The notes under the pieces: model-generated
Databases searched by the model: none
The model's input: only the letters and a program-made list of their open reading frames with translations
Told to the model about the DNA's origin: nothing
Shown: piece after piece, positions 8,989-19,340 of the stretch
Numbering within the stretch: position 1 is the stretch's first letter
How the letters are laid out: every line of letters starts with the position of its first letter
Assembly (NCBI GenBank): GCA_002256395.1
Contig: NKJG01000004.1
Location: forward strand, 310,001 to 374,000
Length of the DNA: 64,000 bases
From: Bacteroidetes bacterium B1(2017)
GTDB taxonomy: Bacteria > Bacteroidota > Bacteroidia > UKL13-3
Reading direction: 5' to 3'
Program-made: the position numbers and the translations under genes

Positions 8989-10248
8989 ATGCATAAAGTT
9001 TCTGTAAAGGCAGCCAACTTAATAGGCTCAGAGATTATCAAACTTGGTAACGAAATAAATCAAAAAATTCGCGAGGGACGCTCCATCTATAATTTAACCA
9101 TTGGAGATTTTAATCCCAAATTATTTCCAATTCCAGAGGTTTTAAAAAATTATATTGTAGATGCTTACATGGGCGGGCAAACAAACTACCCACCTGCAGA
9201 TGGAGTTGCTGAGTTAAAAGTTTCTGTATTGAATTTTTTAAAAAAATATGAAGGCTTAGATTTTAGCGATGAGGAAGTAATGATTGCTGGGGGAGGAAGA
9301 CCCCTAATTCACTCAATTTACAAGGCAATTGTTGATCCAGGAGATAAAGTACTTTATCCAGTACCATCCTGGAATAATAATCATTATTGCCATTTAAGTG
9401 ATGCTCAAAAAGTGGAGGTTCAAACACATCCTGAAGATGGATTTATGCCAACCGCGGAAATGCTTGCACCCCATTTGGGTGATGTTGTATTATTAGCATT
9501 GTGTTCACCTTTGAACCCAACAGGAACAACATTTAAGCGGGAAGAATTAGGAAAGATTTGCGATTTAGTTTTAGCTGAAAATAAACGTAGGGAGGGCAAA
9601 AGAAAACCATTATATGTTTTATACGATCAAATTTATTGGATGTTAATGGCTGAAGGTAATGAACATATTAATCCTGTTTCTTTAAGGCCAGAAATGAAGC
9701 CTTATACCTTGTTTGTGGATGGAATTTCGAAAGCTTTGGCAGCTACAGGAGTGAGGGTAGGATGGGGAATGGGCCCTGCAGAGGTGATTGGAAAAATGAA
9801 GAGTATTGTTGGACATATTGGCGCATGGGCACCAAGAGCCGAGCAAATTGCCACTGCACATTTTTTAGCAAATGAGAATGCTTTAGATGGATTTTTAGTT
9901 GAATTAAAATCTAAATTAAATAAGCGTTTTGATGGCCTATATCATGGATTTCAAGAGTTAAAAAAGAAAGGGTATCCAGTGGATATGATAAAACCAGAGG
10001 GGGCTATCTATTTATCTGTTCAATTTAATTTGTTTGGGCTCGAAACCAAGGAAGGAAACATCATCCAAACTACAGGTGATATAACCCAATTTTTATTAGA
10101 TAATGCTCAGTTAGCCTTAGTTCCCTTTACGGCTTTTGGTTGCGATACAGGAACTAATTGGTATCGAATTTCTGTAGGTACCTTAAATGATCTTGAAATT
10201 GATTCCTTAATTGAAAAATTAGATCAGGCATTAAGTGAGTTAAAATAA
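8989..10248 (+). CDS. Pyridoxal-phosphate aminotransferase, class I/II
   Basis: A 419-residue fold-type I aminotransferase of the aspartate aminotransferase superfamily, moving amino groups between amino acids and 2-oxoacids in the cytoplasm. Visible features are the N-terminal YNLTIGDFNPK segment, the PLNPTGTTF substrate/cofactor loop, the YDQIYW stretch with the PLP-binding Asp and Tyr, the Schiff-base Lys248 in SKALAATGVRVGW, and a C-terminal YRISVGT with the carboxylate-binding Arg. The substrate cannot be assigned. It is a single gene ended by a strong palindromic terminator. Confidence 0.9.
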   Translation: MHKVSVKAANLIGSEIIKLGNEINQKIREGRSIYNLTIGDFNPKLFPIPEVLKNYIVDAYMGGQTNYPPADGVAELKVSVLNFLKKYEGLDFSDEEVMIAGGGRPLIHSIYKAIVDPGDKVLYPVPSWNNNHYCHLSDAQKVEVQTHPEDGFMPTAEMLAPHLGDVVLLALCSPLNPTGTTFKREELGKICDLVLAENKRREGKRKPLYVLYDQIYWMLMAEGNEHINPVSLRPEMKPYTLFVDGISKALAATGVRVGWGMGPAEVIGKMKSIVGHIGAWAPRAEQIATAHFLANENALDGFLVELKSKLNKRFDGLYHGFQELKKKGYPVDMIKPEGAIYLSVQFNLFGLETKEGNIIQTTGDITQFLLDNAQLALVPFTAFGCDTGTNWYRISVGTLNDLEIDSLIEKLDQALSELK

Positions 10249-10257
10249 TAGGTGTAT

Positions 10258-10297
10258 AAAAAAGGGGCTGTTTCAAATTTGAAACAGCCCCTTTTTT
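10258..10297. terminator. Bidirectional terminator, perfect 40-bp palindrome
   Basis: Two 20-base arms are exact reverse complements with no loop bases between them (10258-10277 and 10278-10297), with A and T runs at the ends. It sits between the convergent aminotransferase and PorP/SprF-type genes and can serve both. Confidence 0.92.
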
Positions 10298-10313
10298 ATA
10301 GGAATATTAACCA

Positions 10314-11249
10314 TTAGAACATTCTAGTTCTGGTGCTTTCATTTGTTGGTTGAATGAAAAATGTTTGTCCAGATAAGGTATTTTGCCCTAAGCGAAATGA
10401 TAAGCCAATTCCGTGCGATTGGCTGCTTGCTTTTGAAATATCAGAAAGAGGGTAATTGAAGTTATAAAACGCATTTAATTTTTCGGTAAGTTTAATGTAC
10501 GTAAAGATACCTATTTGGTTTTTGGGTGAAAAATTTAACCCTAAACCCACCTTATGTTGAAAGGCTCCCATAGCTCCAATGCTAGTATTAACAGGCGAAT
10601 TAATAGATGCACTTACCATCGTAAAAGCTTCCAAAGAGGCTTCGCCAAAATCATGTGTATACCAACCTTGCATACTTAAAATTGGTTCAACATTCGTATT
10701 ATTATAACGAAACCTTGGTTGTGGGATAAGGTTTCTATAACTAAACCCGACGAAAAACACATTTGGATTTAACCATGAAACAGATGCATCAAAATTGTTA
10801 ACAGGGACACCCGTTTGATTGGATGGTAATAGAGGATCATTTCCATCAATTACATTATTATTCATGCTTAAATAACTTTGACTGAGGTTATGACGAAGCC
10901 CAAATGACAATTTAGTTTCGGAGCTTGTATTTACCATAAAGGCAAATGAATTGGAAAGAGTAACAGTGCTAATTGGACCTATTCTATCACTAATAAGAGC
11001 CACATTCCAACCTGTATTTCCATTAAACAACCTATCGTAATTAATATAACCTGTTTTAGGAGCCCCGTCAATTCCGGTCCAACGAGTGTCGTAACCTAAT
11101 TTTATTTGGTTATTATTTAAACCGGCAACTGATGGATTTATTGAAACAGGATTAAACAAAAACTGTTCGTTACCATAAGTTAATTGTGCTTTTACTTGTG
11201 AACATGCAATCCCAGCAAAAAGTACAGCGATGAATTTATTCAATTTCAT
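10314..11249 (-). CDS. PorP/SprF family type IX secretion membrane protein
   Basis: A 311-residue outer-membrane barrel with a signal peptide (MKLNKFIAVLFAGIACSQVKAQ) and the family hallmark NPVSINPSVAGLNNNQ, in which a conserved strand lists NP and AG residues near the N-terminus, followed by RxQW-like YDTRWTGI. SprF-like proteins support secretion or attachment of partner cargo carrying type B C-terminal domains. It follows the 1846-residue type B cargo gene by 18 bases on the same strand, so the pair is almost certainly an operon and this is probably the dedicated partner. Confidence 0.92.
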   Translation of the reverse strand: MKLNKFIAVLFAGIACSQVKAQLTYGNEQFLFNPVSINPSVAGLNNNQIKLGYDTRWTGIDGAPKTGYINYDRLFNGNTGWNVALISDRIGPISTVTLSNSFAFMVNTSSETKLSFGLRHNLSQSYLSMNNNVIDGNDPLLPSNQTGVPVNNFDASVSWLNPNVFFVGFSYRNLIPQPRFRYNNTNVEPILSMQGWYTHDFGEASLEAFTMVSASINSPVNTSIGAMGAFQHKVGLGLNFSPKNQIGIFTYIKLTEKLNAFYNFNYPLSDISKASSQSHGIGLSFRLGQNTLSGQTFFIQPTNESTRTRMF

Positions 11250-11267
11250 AATCTTTTTCTTAATGGG

Positions 11268-14200
11268 TTATTTAGTAATATAAACATAACCGGTTGAAGT
11301 CTTGTTATTGGCTTTGGTAACAAGAATATAGAAATAAGTATCATTAGGAACAATGCCATCATTTCCGCTTAGTAAGGTGTTTTTATTTGGTTTACCATCC
11401 CAATTGTTTTGGTAATTAACTGCGTGGTAAACAGTTTCTCCCCAACGGTTAAAAATGGTTAGCTCATTATCTGGGAAGTCGCTTAAACCTTTAATATAGA
11501 AGAAATCATTGTGTCCATCGCCATTAGGAGTAAAACCAGAAGAAACAACCAATCCACATTTATCAGGGTTTGAAGGTACCATGTTAACAGCTACTGAATC
11601 GTAACAGTAATTTGTATCTAGCACATATGCCATGTAAGTACCGCCTTTTACTCCAGTAATTGTATCATTATAGATGAGGTTATAATTCCATGCAAAATGA
11701 TAAGGACCAACACCACCAGTTACATTAAGAATTACGACACCATCCGTATCTTCATTACAAAATACTTGTTTAAATATGGTAGCGCTAAGGTCTAAAACAG
11801 GTGGTCTAGCAATTGTATCATCTTTTGTAAATACACAACCTCTACCATCCGTAACAGAGTAGGTATATATGCCAGCACCTTTAAACCAAAGGGTATCTGA
11901 TAAAGAATAACCAACCCAAGTTCCAAAGTAAGGAGCAGAACCTCCGTATGGCAATCCAACAACAATTGCATTTGAATCATTGCTACAACCAACTGGTTGA
12001 ACCGTTACAAAGTTTGCGTTTAAGGCTGAATCAGGATTTGTAATTGTTACGCTATCTATTGCACTACAACCATTTGTATCAAGTACAGAATAGTAGTAAA
12101 CTCCAGGACTTAAATTAGTTTCAATGGCATTGGTTGATCCATTATGTAGCCACTGAATGGCAATTGGTACTGTACCTCCTGTAACACCAGAATTAGCAAT
12201 ACCATCATTTGCACCATAACAGGTGATATCAGTTACTATAGGAGTTGTGGTTAATTTACCTGGTACATTTACAAAAACACTATCGGTAAATTTACATGAT
12301 CCATTATCGTAATAGCAGTAAGCCCATCCAACTAATCCACTATAAACAGCAATTCGATTGGTATCTCCATTATCCCAATGATAATTAGAATATCCTATTT
12401 TAGCTTCAATCATGGCAGTATCACCAGCACAACTTATTTTAGATACGCTATCAGGTAAAATATCAAAGAATTCATTTGCTACGCTTATATGAATCGTTTT
12501 GGTTCCGCAATAAGGGCCATTATCATATTTACCTGTAAAGCCACGGTAGCTAACATCTCCTGTTGGATAAACAACAACACTATCGGCGTTAGAAATGCTA
12601 ATACCATTTTCTTGCCAGTCATAAATGTGAGGTATTGGATAAATTTCTAAGAGGCCATACATCGTATTGTGACAAGGGTCTGAAGAAAGTGTATCACTAT
12701 CAGTATTCGATGCCCATTTATGTGGTTCTGGGCAAGCTTTGCTAGTTAAATAAACATAATTATTCGGGTTAGGTGTTGGTTCTCCACCGGCGAAATTGGT
12801 ATAGGTAAGTGTATCACAATTCATCCAAACGTAATACCCTGCAGAACCACTATACAAACCTAACCAGGCATTACTATCTACCATATCACTAATAAAACCT
12901 TGCTCACTTGTATCATTAATTGCGGCCAAATGACCCCCTGCAGCTAGTGCATTTTGGGCAGCTACGCTCCAACTGCTATGCGTATCGGCTAAGTAATAAA
13001 AATGGCTTCTGTATTCACCTTTATAGGTATAACCTGGTATTGGTTGGCCTGCAATGTATCCTGAATTAGCAGGGCCACCAAACGGGCTGCAATCATTATG
13101 TTGATTTGCCTTAATTGTTAAGGCTGTTCCATAACAAACACTTGTATCACTAGAAGGTACAATAGTTGCTTTATTAAAAGCTACAAATACTGAGTCGGAT
13201 CCATAACATCCATAATTACTATATACATAACCAACATACCAACCTTCGTTATAAAAAGTTGCAATTCTACCGGTATCTCCATTACTCCAAACATATTTAT
13301 CAAAGTTTGCAGGAAGTGTGTAGCTATCTTGGTAAACATTACAATTTCTTAAGGTATCGTAACCTAATAAATCAGCTGGAACTCTTCCTGTGTAAGTAGT
13401 AACAGTAACAGAGTCATAGCAATAACCAGTTTCAACTGGAATTCTAACCCAATAAACGGTGCTTGGATCAATAGGATTTACCGTAATATTTCTATCTGTA
13501 TCACCAGTTGACCAAAGTAAATTTGCAGGGCGACGAATATCAATTTTAATATTATCTAGAGACCAACTTTCGGCACATTTTCCTGAATTATCTGCAGTGT
13601 CAACTAATTCACCAACCCAAGATAAATCGAGGTTGCTTGAAGTATGTTTCATTTTCTTAGTGATAGTATATTTGGTTGTTGATCCATTATTATCACATCT
13701 TCTAGGTAAACCAGATAAGCCATCGGTAAAAGCAGGGTAGGTACCTGGTAAACCACTAGCAGAGTAGCTTTGAGAACTTGCTGGGTTATTTGAAAAAGTA
13801 GCGTTAATTAAATTGGTGTTACCATTTTTGAACCTAAAATAATCTTTACCTGCAATGGCATCATCACCATCCCAAGTATCGTGAATATATAAATCAAAGG
13901 TTACGATAATAGAATCATGTGCAGGTAAGCCAGCGTAATTATAGGTAACAGAATCGTTGGCAAATGGCCCAAGCATTTTGGTTGCATTAAAGTTAATAGA
14001 ACTAGCACTGTTCCATCCACCAAAAGGTGCTGATTGGAAATCTTGGTAATAATCTGTTGAGTATGCGTAAGGAGGAGTAGGACCACGTAAGAATACTGGC
14101 GAACCTAAACAAACTGCTGTATCGGGAGTAAGTATATTGGTATTGAAAATTACAATATATATAGAGTCCTTTCCAATACATCCTTCGGGGGTTGTAATGG

Positions 14201-16808
14201 CACAACTTACCCATTTATTGCTGCTTGATGAGCCATAATAAGTGTTATCTAAAGAACCGCCATTACTCCATTTGTATTTTGTCATTCCAGGAGGAGCAAA
14301 CAATTGAACAAAGCTAGCTTTACATTCTGTAAGGGTATCGATACCAAAGAAATTATTTGGGTCAATTACATTTAAGTTTACAGTTCCAAAACAATGAGCT
14401 CCATTTTGGATAATTTCTACAAAATAAGAGGTAGGGGCAGTAGGGCTAACAACCGTTGATGCAGTTGTATCGCCATTGCTCCAGATATAAGAAATATTTG
14501 TTGAGGCATCAAATTCCACCAAGCCATAAAAAGTAGATTCACAAGGGTCAGGGTTCACAGTATTTTCATCTGTGTTCTTCCATTGTCTTGGTTCAGTACA
14601 TAAATCAGATCTCATATAAACATAAGACTGTGTAGCTCCTGGTGTAGGTGCATTAGCTGTCAGATCCCAATTGGTATAATTTAGCGAATCGCAATTCACC
14701 CATCTAAATGCAGAAAACGCATTGGGTCTATACAAACCTGTCCAAAGGTTAAAGCCTTTTAAAGAGGTTTGACTAGTAATATAATCTTGTTCAATTTGAT
14801 CGTTAACTACCACCAAATATCCACCAGCATCTCTCGCTGCTTTAGCTGCATCAGTCCATTTGCTAGCTATTTTTAATCTGTAATAGTGATGACCACCTGT
14901 TGATCCAACATAAATAAAGTTTGGATCAAAAACTTCTCCATCAGCCAAGGGGGCTCTTTTTACAGGAGCTCCGAAAGGAGAACAATCAAATCTTGGCAAG
15001 GCATCTAATGTATAAGGCGAGTTAGCACAAACCGTAGTATCTGTTTGAACTATTTTACCAATTCCAAAATTCACATAAATACTGTCCATTGATGAACAAA
15101 AATCAACATTAGTAACTGTACAAAAGTACCAACCACTCTTAGTGAATTTTACATCAGGAGTAATATCGCCTGTATTCCAAGTATAAGATACATAACCTGC
15201 AGGTGCAGAAAGGTAGGCTGTATCTTGGTTACAAACACTGGTGGTATCTGGACCTAAATCAAATGTTAAAGGAATTCCAAGAGGGCAGCTTCCATTTTGG
15301 TAGTTAATATTTTGGTTTGAGTTAACGTTAGTATAAATATCTGGAGTGGTAAAGTTATCAGGCCAATAAATAATGATACTATCCATAACAGCGTTACCTC
15401 CAAGTCCAAAATGCAAACGCTCTGATTTTCCTGTTGTACTTGTGGTGATACCTTGTGAACCATACACCTGAGTTTGGCTAAAAGTTCCAGCTTTTACATA
15501 TACTCGGGTTCCTATTGGATCAGCTTGACCAGTACATGAAAGTAAACGGAAATTTGCATAATTATTACTAGCCAAAATATTGTTAAACAATTTAGCTGGG
15601 CTAGCAGAGGTACCTGGCATAAATATATCTAGGGTACCATCATTATTATAATCGAAAACAGTATATTTAGAAAAACCATTTGTTTCGGTGGTTGCACTTG
15701 GGATAAGAGCTCCTCTAGCATTTGCGAAAACATTTGAACCATTATTACGCATTAAGGCTGGAATAGAGGTAAGTTGAAGGTTTCTATTTACCTCCCAAAG
15801 CACATCATTGTCGCCATCATTATCCATATCAAATACATGTGCATTAAAGTAATCGCCAGACGAACTTCCAGAAATGGTAGCATACGAACTTGTTATATTA
15901 GAAAATGTACCAACACCTGCATTATTATGAAATACCTTACAACCAGAATTGCCTGGACCTGGGTTTACTACTTCCTTGGTTCCAAGTAAAATATCCATAT
16001 ATCCATCATTGTCTAAATCGGCAATATTGGCAAATCCAACAGGACTACTATTTGAAATTCCCGATGAAACCACCGTGAAGCTTCCAAGGCTATTATCATA
16101 CAAATCAACCACGCAGGCATTTGAAATAGAACTAACCTTAATAATTAATAGGTCTTCATCTTGGTCGTTATCATAATTAATAAGTGCTATATAAGGAATT
16201 ATGGCACTAGTTAAGCCTGAAATTAATACAATAGGGCTTCCAAAAACGCCAAAGGAATTAGGCAATACTACAATTTCGTTCTCTGTAGCTCCTACCCTTG
16301 AATAAATAATATCATTGTCTTTATCTCCATCATAATCCGAGATAAGCACCAAAGGGTCTTTTGTTTGATTGGCTGGAATAATATTAGGTGTTGGAGGAAG
16401 ACCAACAGCAGGAGTTACTTCTTGGAAGGTTACACCACAATTGTTTTTAAACAATCGCATGTATCCATCCGAATTCGACTTCATAACCAAAAGGTCTTGG
16501 AATCCATCATTGTTATAATCAAAGGAGATAACTCCTTCCATACCATCTCCTGCACCCGAAATGGATGGGAATCCGGTATAGGTTGTAACATTTGAAAAGA
16601 CCCCATTTAGGTTACGGTAGATTTCAATGGTACCACTAACCCCGTTTTGATATACAACATCTTCGAAGCCGTCGTTATTGTAGTCTACAACGTCCAGAAT
16701 TTGCCCATCAGTTGCTGGTAGCTTAGCGCTAGCAATCACATCGGGGAACTGGGAATAAGCTGAAAAATTTGCAAGAACGAATATTGCAAATAGTAATTTT
16801 TTCAACAT
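11268..16808 (-). CDS. Giant T9SS type B cargo: FG-GAP, ASPIC/UnbV, two C-type lectin-like domains, SprB-like repeats
   Basis: An 1846-residue secreted surface protein. In order: signal peptide (MLKKLLFAIFVLANFSAYSQ); at least seven FG-GAP/VCBS calcium-binding repeats (DYNNDGFEDVV, DYNNDGFQDLLV, DMDNDGDNDVLW and others) over residues ~25-410; an ASPIC/UnbV-like segment ~416-508; two C-type lectin-like domains at ~629-765 and ~1259-1389, each with WTGLY/WLGLY, WVNCDSL/WMNCDTL and a closing YGLVEF/YGLLEI; several short Ig-like units with YxWSNGDT motifs between them; three SprB-like repeats ~1523-1744; and a type B sorting domain from ~1750 (GFTPNGDGHNDFF, IFNRWGETVY). Probably an adhesin. The partner is the downstream PorP/SprF-type gene. 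Confidence 0.9.
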   Translation of the reverse strand: MLKKLLFAIFVLANFSAYSQFPDVIASAKLPATDGQILDVVDYNNDGFEDVVYQNGVSGTIEIYRNLNGVFSNVTTYTGFPSISGAGDGMEGVISFDYNNDGFQDLLVMKSNSDGYMRLFKNNCGVTFQEVTPAVGLPPTPNIIPANQTKDPLVLISDYDGDKDNDIIYSRVGATENEIVVLPNSFGVFGSPIVLISGLTSAIIPYIALINYDNDQDEDLLIIKVSSISNACVVDLYDNSLGSFTVVSSGISNSSPVGFANIADLDNDGYMDILLGTKEVVNPGPGNSGCKVFHNNAGVGTFSNITSSYATISGSSSGDYFNAHVFDMDNDGDNDVLWEVNRNLQLTSIPALMRNNGSNVFANARGALIPSATTETNGFSKYTVFDYNNDGTLDIFMPGTSASPAKLFNNILASNNYANFRLLSCTGQADPIGTRVYVKAGTFSQTQVYGSQGITTSTTGKSERLHFGLGGNAVMDSIIIYWPDNFTTPDIYTNVNSNQNINYQNGSCPLGIPLTFDLGPDTTSVCNQDTAYLSAPAGYVSYTWNTGDITPDVKFTKSGWYFCTVTNVDFCSSMDSIYVNFGIGKIVQTDTTVCANSPYTLDALPRFDCSPFGAPVKRAPLADGEVFDPNFIYVGSTGGHHYYRLKIASKWTDAAKAARDAGGYLVVVNDQIEQDYITSQTSLKGFNLWTGLYRPNAFSAFRWVNCDSLNYTNWDLTANAPTPGATQSYVYMRSDLCTEPRQWKNTDENTVNPDPCESTFYGLVEFDASTNISYIWSNGDTTASTVVSPTAPTSYFVEIIQNGAHCFGTVNLNVIDPNNFFGIDTLTECKASFVQLFAPPGMTKYKWSNGGSLDNTYYGSSSSNKWVSCAITTPEGCIGKDSIYIVIFNTNILTPDTAVCLGSPVFLRGPTPPYAYSTDYYQDFQSAPFGGWNSASSINFNATKMLGPFANDSVTYNYAGLPAHDSIIVTFDLYIHDTWDGDDAIAGKDYFRFKNGNTNLINATFSNNPASSQSYSASGLPGTYPAFTDGLSGLPRRCDNNGSTTKYTITKKMKHTSSNLDLSWVGELVDTADNSGKCAESWSLDNIKIDIRRPANLLWSTGDTDRNITVNPIDPSTVYWVRIPVETGYCYDSVTVTTYTGRVPADLLGYDTLRNCNVYQDSYTLPANFDKYVWSNGDTGRIATFYNEGWYVGYVYSNYGCYGSDSVFVAFNKATIVPSSDTSVCYGTALTIKANQHNDCSPFGGPANSGYIAGQPIPGYTYKGEYRSHFYYLADTHSSWSVAAQNALAAGGHLAAINDTSEQGFISDMVDSNAWLGLYSGSAGYYVWMNCDTLTYTNFAGGEPTPNPNNYVYLTSKACPEPHKWASNTDSDTLSSDPCHNTMYGLLEIYPIPHIYDWQENGISISNADSVVVYPTGDVSYRGFTGKYDNGPYCGTKTIHISVANEFFDILPDSVSKISCAGDTAMIEAKIGYSNYHWDNGDTNRIAVYSGLVGWAYCYYDNGSCKFTDSVFVNVPGKLTTTPIVTDITCYGANDGIANSGVTGGTVPIAIQWLHNGSTNAIETNLSPGVYYYSVLDTNGCSAIDSVTITNPDSALNANFVTVQPVGCSNDSNAIVVGLPYGGSAPYFGTWVGYSLSDTLWFKGAGIYTYSVTDGRGCVFTKDDTIARPPVLDLSATIFKQVFCNEDTDGVVILNVTGGVGPYHFAWNYNLIYNDTITGVKGGTYMAYVLDTNYCYDSVAVNMVPSNPDKCGLVVSSGFTPNGDGHNDFFYIKGLSDFPDNELTIFNRWGETVYHAVNYQNNWDGKPNKNTLLSGNDGIVPNDTYFYILVTKANNKTSTGYVYITK

Positions 16809-17000
16809 GCGATTTAATTTAAAGTTATTTCTTAGTTAAAATACAGGCACAAATTAACTCTTTGGCCTTTATAATCATATGATTTAGTAAATATTAAGAT
16901 TCACATGGCAATGTTTTAACCCAATTTTTTAGACATCCGTTTTTTGGAACTAAAATTGGCTCAACAAGAAATAAATCTTAAAAGGCCTAAAAATATAGGA

Positions 17001-18029
17001 TTAATGCAGGTTTGAGAGCACTATTCCTAAGGCTTCAACCTGTGCATCGGTTTGATTTAGATGAAAAACAAACCTGACCAAATTTTTACCCATACCAACG
17101 GCTTTAATCCCATGTTTTAGGAGAAGTTGAATGAAATGCTCAGAGGAATAATCGTCGATTAATTTGAATACAAGCAAATTTGTTTCAACTGGCAACACAT
17201 ATTCAACATAGGGCTGGGTTTTTAAAATGGATTCAATATAACTTGCCTTTTTATGGTCTTCAATAAGTCTATCCACATTGTTTTGTAAGGCAAATAAACC
17301 TGCAGCGGCTAAAATTCCTGCCTGACGCATACCGCCTCCCATAATTTTTCGAATTCGTTTTGCCTTATGAATGGTTTGTTTAGAACCTAATAATAATGAA
17401 CCAACTGGTGCGCCAAGTCCTTTGCTGAGGCAAATTGAAATAGTATCGAATAGTTGGCCATATTGCATGGGATTTTCGTTTTTAGCTATAAGTGCATTAA
17501 ATAATCTTGCGCCATCCAAATGGAAAGCGAGATTGTTGTTTGTACAAACCTCCTTAATTTTAAGCAGTTCTTGCCAATCCCAACATGCGCCACCGCCCTT
17601 GTTCATGGTGTTTTCAACACAAACTAATTTGGTAGACGGAAAATGAACGTCTTCTTTATTTATATTTTCCTTCACTTGTTGTGCGGTAAACATACCTCGG
17701 TTTCCAGTTAACAAGCGAACGGAGGCCCCACTATTGTAAGCAATTCCACCACCTTCATATAAATAAACATGCGCTAATTCATGGCAAATTACCTCATCGG
17801 CAGGTTGGGTATGAACCTTTATAGCAATTTGATTTGTTTGAGTTCCACTGCTGCAAAAAAGAGCTTCCTCCATTCCAAAAAGGTTAGCAGCATATTCTTG
17901 CAAGGCATTTACAGAAGGGTCTTCCCCAAATACATCATCACCTAAAGGAGCATTTATTACTGCCTCCATCATTTGGGAAGTTGGTTTAGTTACGGTATCA
18001 CTTCTGAGGTCTAAGTTTAAGTTATCCAT
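17001..18029 (-). CDS. ltaE: Low-specificity L-threonine aldolase
   Basis: A PLP enzyme of 342 residues cleaving L-threonine and L-allo-threonine to glycine and acetaldehyde. It begins with [18 protein letters not shown] and has [33 protein letters not shown], the LDGARLFNA motif (Asp172 and Arg175) and the Schiff-base Lys203 in [11 protein letters not shown]. The length is normal. It is monocistronic and divergent from lgt. TACATTTG on the minus strand at 18047-18054 may be its -7 box. The exact stereospecificity cannot be read from sequence. Confidence 0.95.
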   Translation of the reverse strand: MDNLNLDLRSDTVTKPTSQMMEAVINAPLGDDVFGEDPSVNALQEYAANLFGMEEALFCSSGTQTNQIAIKVHTQPADEVICHELAHVYLYEGGGIAYNSGASVRLLTGNRGMFTAQQVKENINKEDVHFPSTKLVCVENTMNKGGGACWDWQELLKIKEVCTNNNLAFHLDGARLFNALIAKNENPMQYGQLFDTISICLSKGLGAPVGSLLLGSKQTIHKAKRIRKIMGGGMRQAGILAAAGLFALQNNVDRLIEDHKKASYIESILKTQPYVEYVLPVETNLLVFKLIDDYSSEHFIQLLLKHGIKAVGMGKNLVRFVFHLNQTDAQVEALGIVLSNLH

Positions 18030-18046
18030 AGTAAAGGTTATGAAAA

Positions 18047-18054
18047 CAAATGTA
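18047..18054 (-). promoter_or_regulatory. Possible -7 box of the threonine aldolase gene
   Basis: TACATTTG on the minus strand matches TAnnTTTG fully and ends 17 bases before ATG at 18029. No convincing -33 TTG was found. Confidence 0.35.
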
Positions 18055-18148
18055 AAAAAAGGATTTGATTTTTATTAGCGAAGAATTGTATTTGAAAGGC
18101 CCTATAATATTGATTTTTTTTGACGTTATTCGTAGCAGAAAAAGAATT

Positions 18149-19306
18149 ATGTACGCAACGATATCCGACTTACTTTTAGATTTGTTTGGGCTTCATTTGA
18201 GACTCCCAATTCAAACATTTGGCTTTATAATGGCACTTGCATTTGTAGCTGCATATTTGGCAACATCTTCCGAATTGCAGCGCAAAGAGGCAAATGGCCT
18301 ATTAAAACCTTTTATGCAAAAGCGTAAATTTAATGAGAAAATTACCTTAATTGATTTTGTTACAGCCTGTATCATTGGTGGATTTATTGGATTTAAATTG
18401 CTGGAAGGTATTTTAGATTATGATTCTTTGGTTGATAATCCTCAGAAATTTATTCTAAGTGGTAAAGGGAGTTGGTTTGGATTTTTGGCGGGAGGTGCTT
18501 TAGCCTATTATTTTAAGAAGAAGGACGCTGATGCCTTAATTGGAAAGAGTGAATACTTTAAAGAAGTGGAGGTTCACCCGTATGAGCTTATGGGGAATAT
18601 TGTTGCTATAGCAGCCATTGGCGGTTTATTAGGAGCAAAAATATTTCATAATTTAGAAAACTTAGATCAGTTTATGGCTGATCCAATAGACTCCTTAATA
18701 TCTTTTAGTGGATTAACTTTTTATGGTGGTTTAATAGTGGCAGCTATTGGAATAATTTATTATGCCAAGAAGAATGGGGTACCAGCCTGGCATATGTGCG
18801 ATTCTGCAGCAGCTGGTTTAATGTTATCATACGGAATTGGAAGACTAGGATGTCAGCTTAGCGGCGATGGCGATTGGGGAATTGATAATTTAATGCCTAA
18901 GCCTGAATGGATGAGTTTTTTGCCTGATTGGATGTGGGCATTTAAGTATCCAAATAATGTGGTAAACGAAGGAATCTTAATTCCAGGATGCACTGGTCCG
19001 CACTGCCATGTTTTGCCTAACCCTGTTTTTCCTACCCCATTTTATGAGGCAGTAGTTTGTATAGGTTTGTTTTTTGTTTTATGGTCGGTTCGTAAACGCT
19101 TTACCATACCAGGTACCTTCTTTTTATTTTACCTTTTGTTAAACGGAATAGAACGTTTTTTAATTGAACAAATTAGAGTAAACACTACCTATGATTTATT
19201 TAGTAAACATATAACTCAAGCCCAAATAATATCCTTCACCTTTATTTTTGGGTCATTAATTGGTTTGGTTATTTTAATTCGTGGAAATAAGAAAAAAGTG
19301 GCATGA
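18149..19306 (+). CDS. lgt: Prolipoprotein diacylglyceryl transferase
   Basis: Inner-membrane enzyme that moves diacylglycerol from phosphatidylglycerol to the lipobox Cys of prelipoproteins; several such lipoproteins are encoded in this window. ATG at 18149 is preferred over the upstream TTG at 18065, giving 385 residues (MYATISDLLLDLFGLHLRL). Multiple hydrophobic helices and GIGRLGCQLSGDGDWG (the Lgt signature region) are visible. It is longer than E. coli Lgt, with an extended N-terminal half. Two residues differ from the E. coli pattern: Tyr192 in FYGGL where E. coli has His103, and Cys235 where E. coli has Asn146. I believe this is a clade trait rather than inactivation. DUF4294 follows. 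Confidence 0.93.
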   Translation: MYATISDLLLDLFGLHLRLPIQTFGFIMALAFVAAYLATSSELQRKEANGLLKPFMQKRKFNEKITLIDFVTACIIGGFIGFKLLEGILDYDSLVDNPQKFILSGKGSWFGFLAGGALAYYFKKKDADALIGKSEYFKEVEVHPYELMGNIVAIAAIGGLLGAKIFHNLENLDQFMADPIDSLISFSGLTFYGGLIVAAIGIIYYAKKNGVPAWHMCDSAAAGLMLSYGIGRLGCQLSGDGDWGIDNLMPKPEWMSFLPDWMWAFKYPNNVVNEGILIPGCTGPHCHVLPNPVFPTPFYEAVVCIGLFFVLWSVRKRFTIPGTFFLFYLLLNGIERFLIEQIRVNTTYDLFSKHITQAQIISFTFIFGSLIGLVILIRGNKKKVA

Positions 19307-19325
19307 TATTTAGATAGCATTGCTC

Positions 19326-19331
19326 AGGAGG
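19326..19331 (+). promoter_or_regulatory. Shine-Dalgarno sequence deciding the DUF4294 start
   Basis: AGGAGG lies 9 bases before ATG at 19341. Such a perfect Shine-Dalgarno is rare in this window, where most starts have none, and it settles the start in favour of 19341 over the TTG at 19320. Confidence 0.6.
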
Positions 19332-19340
19332 AAGAATCAT

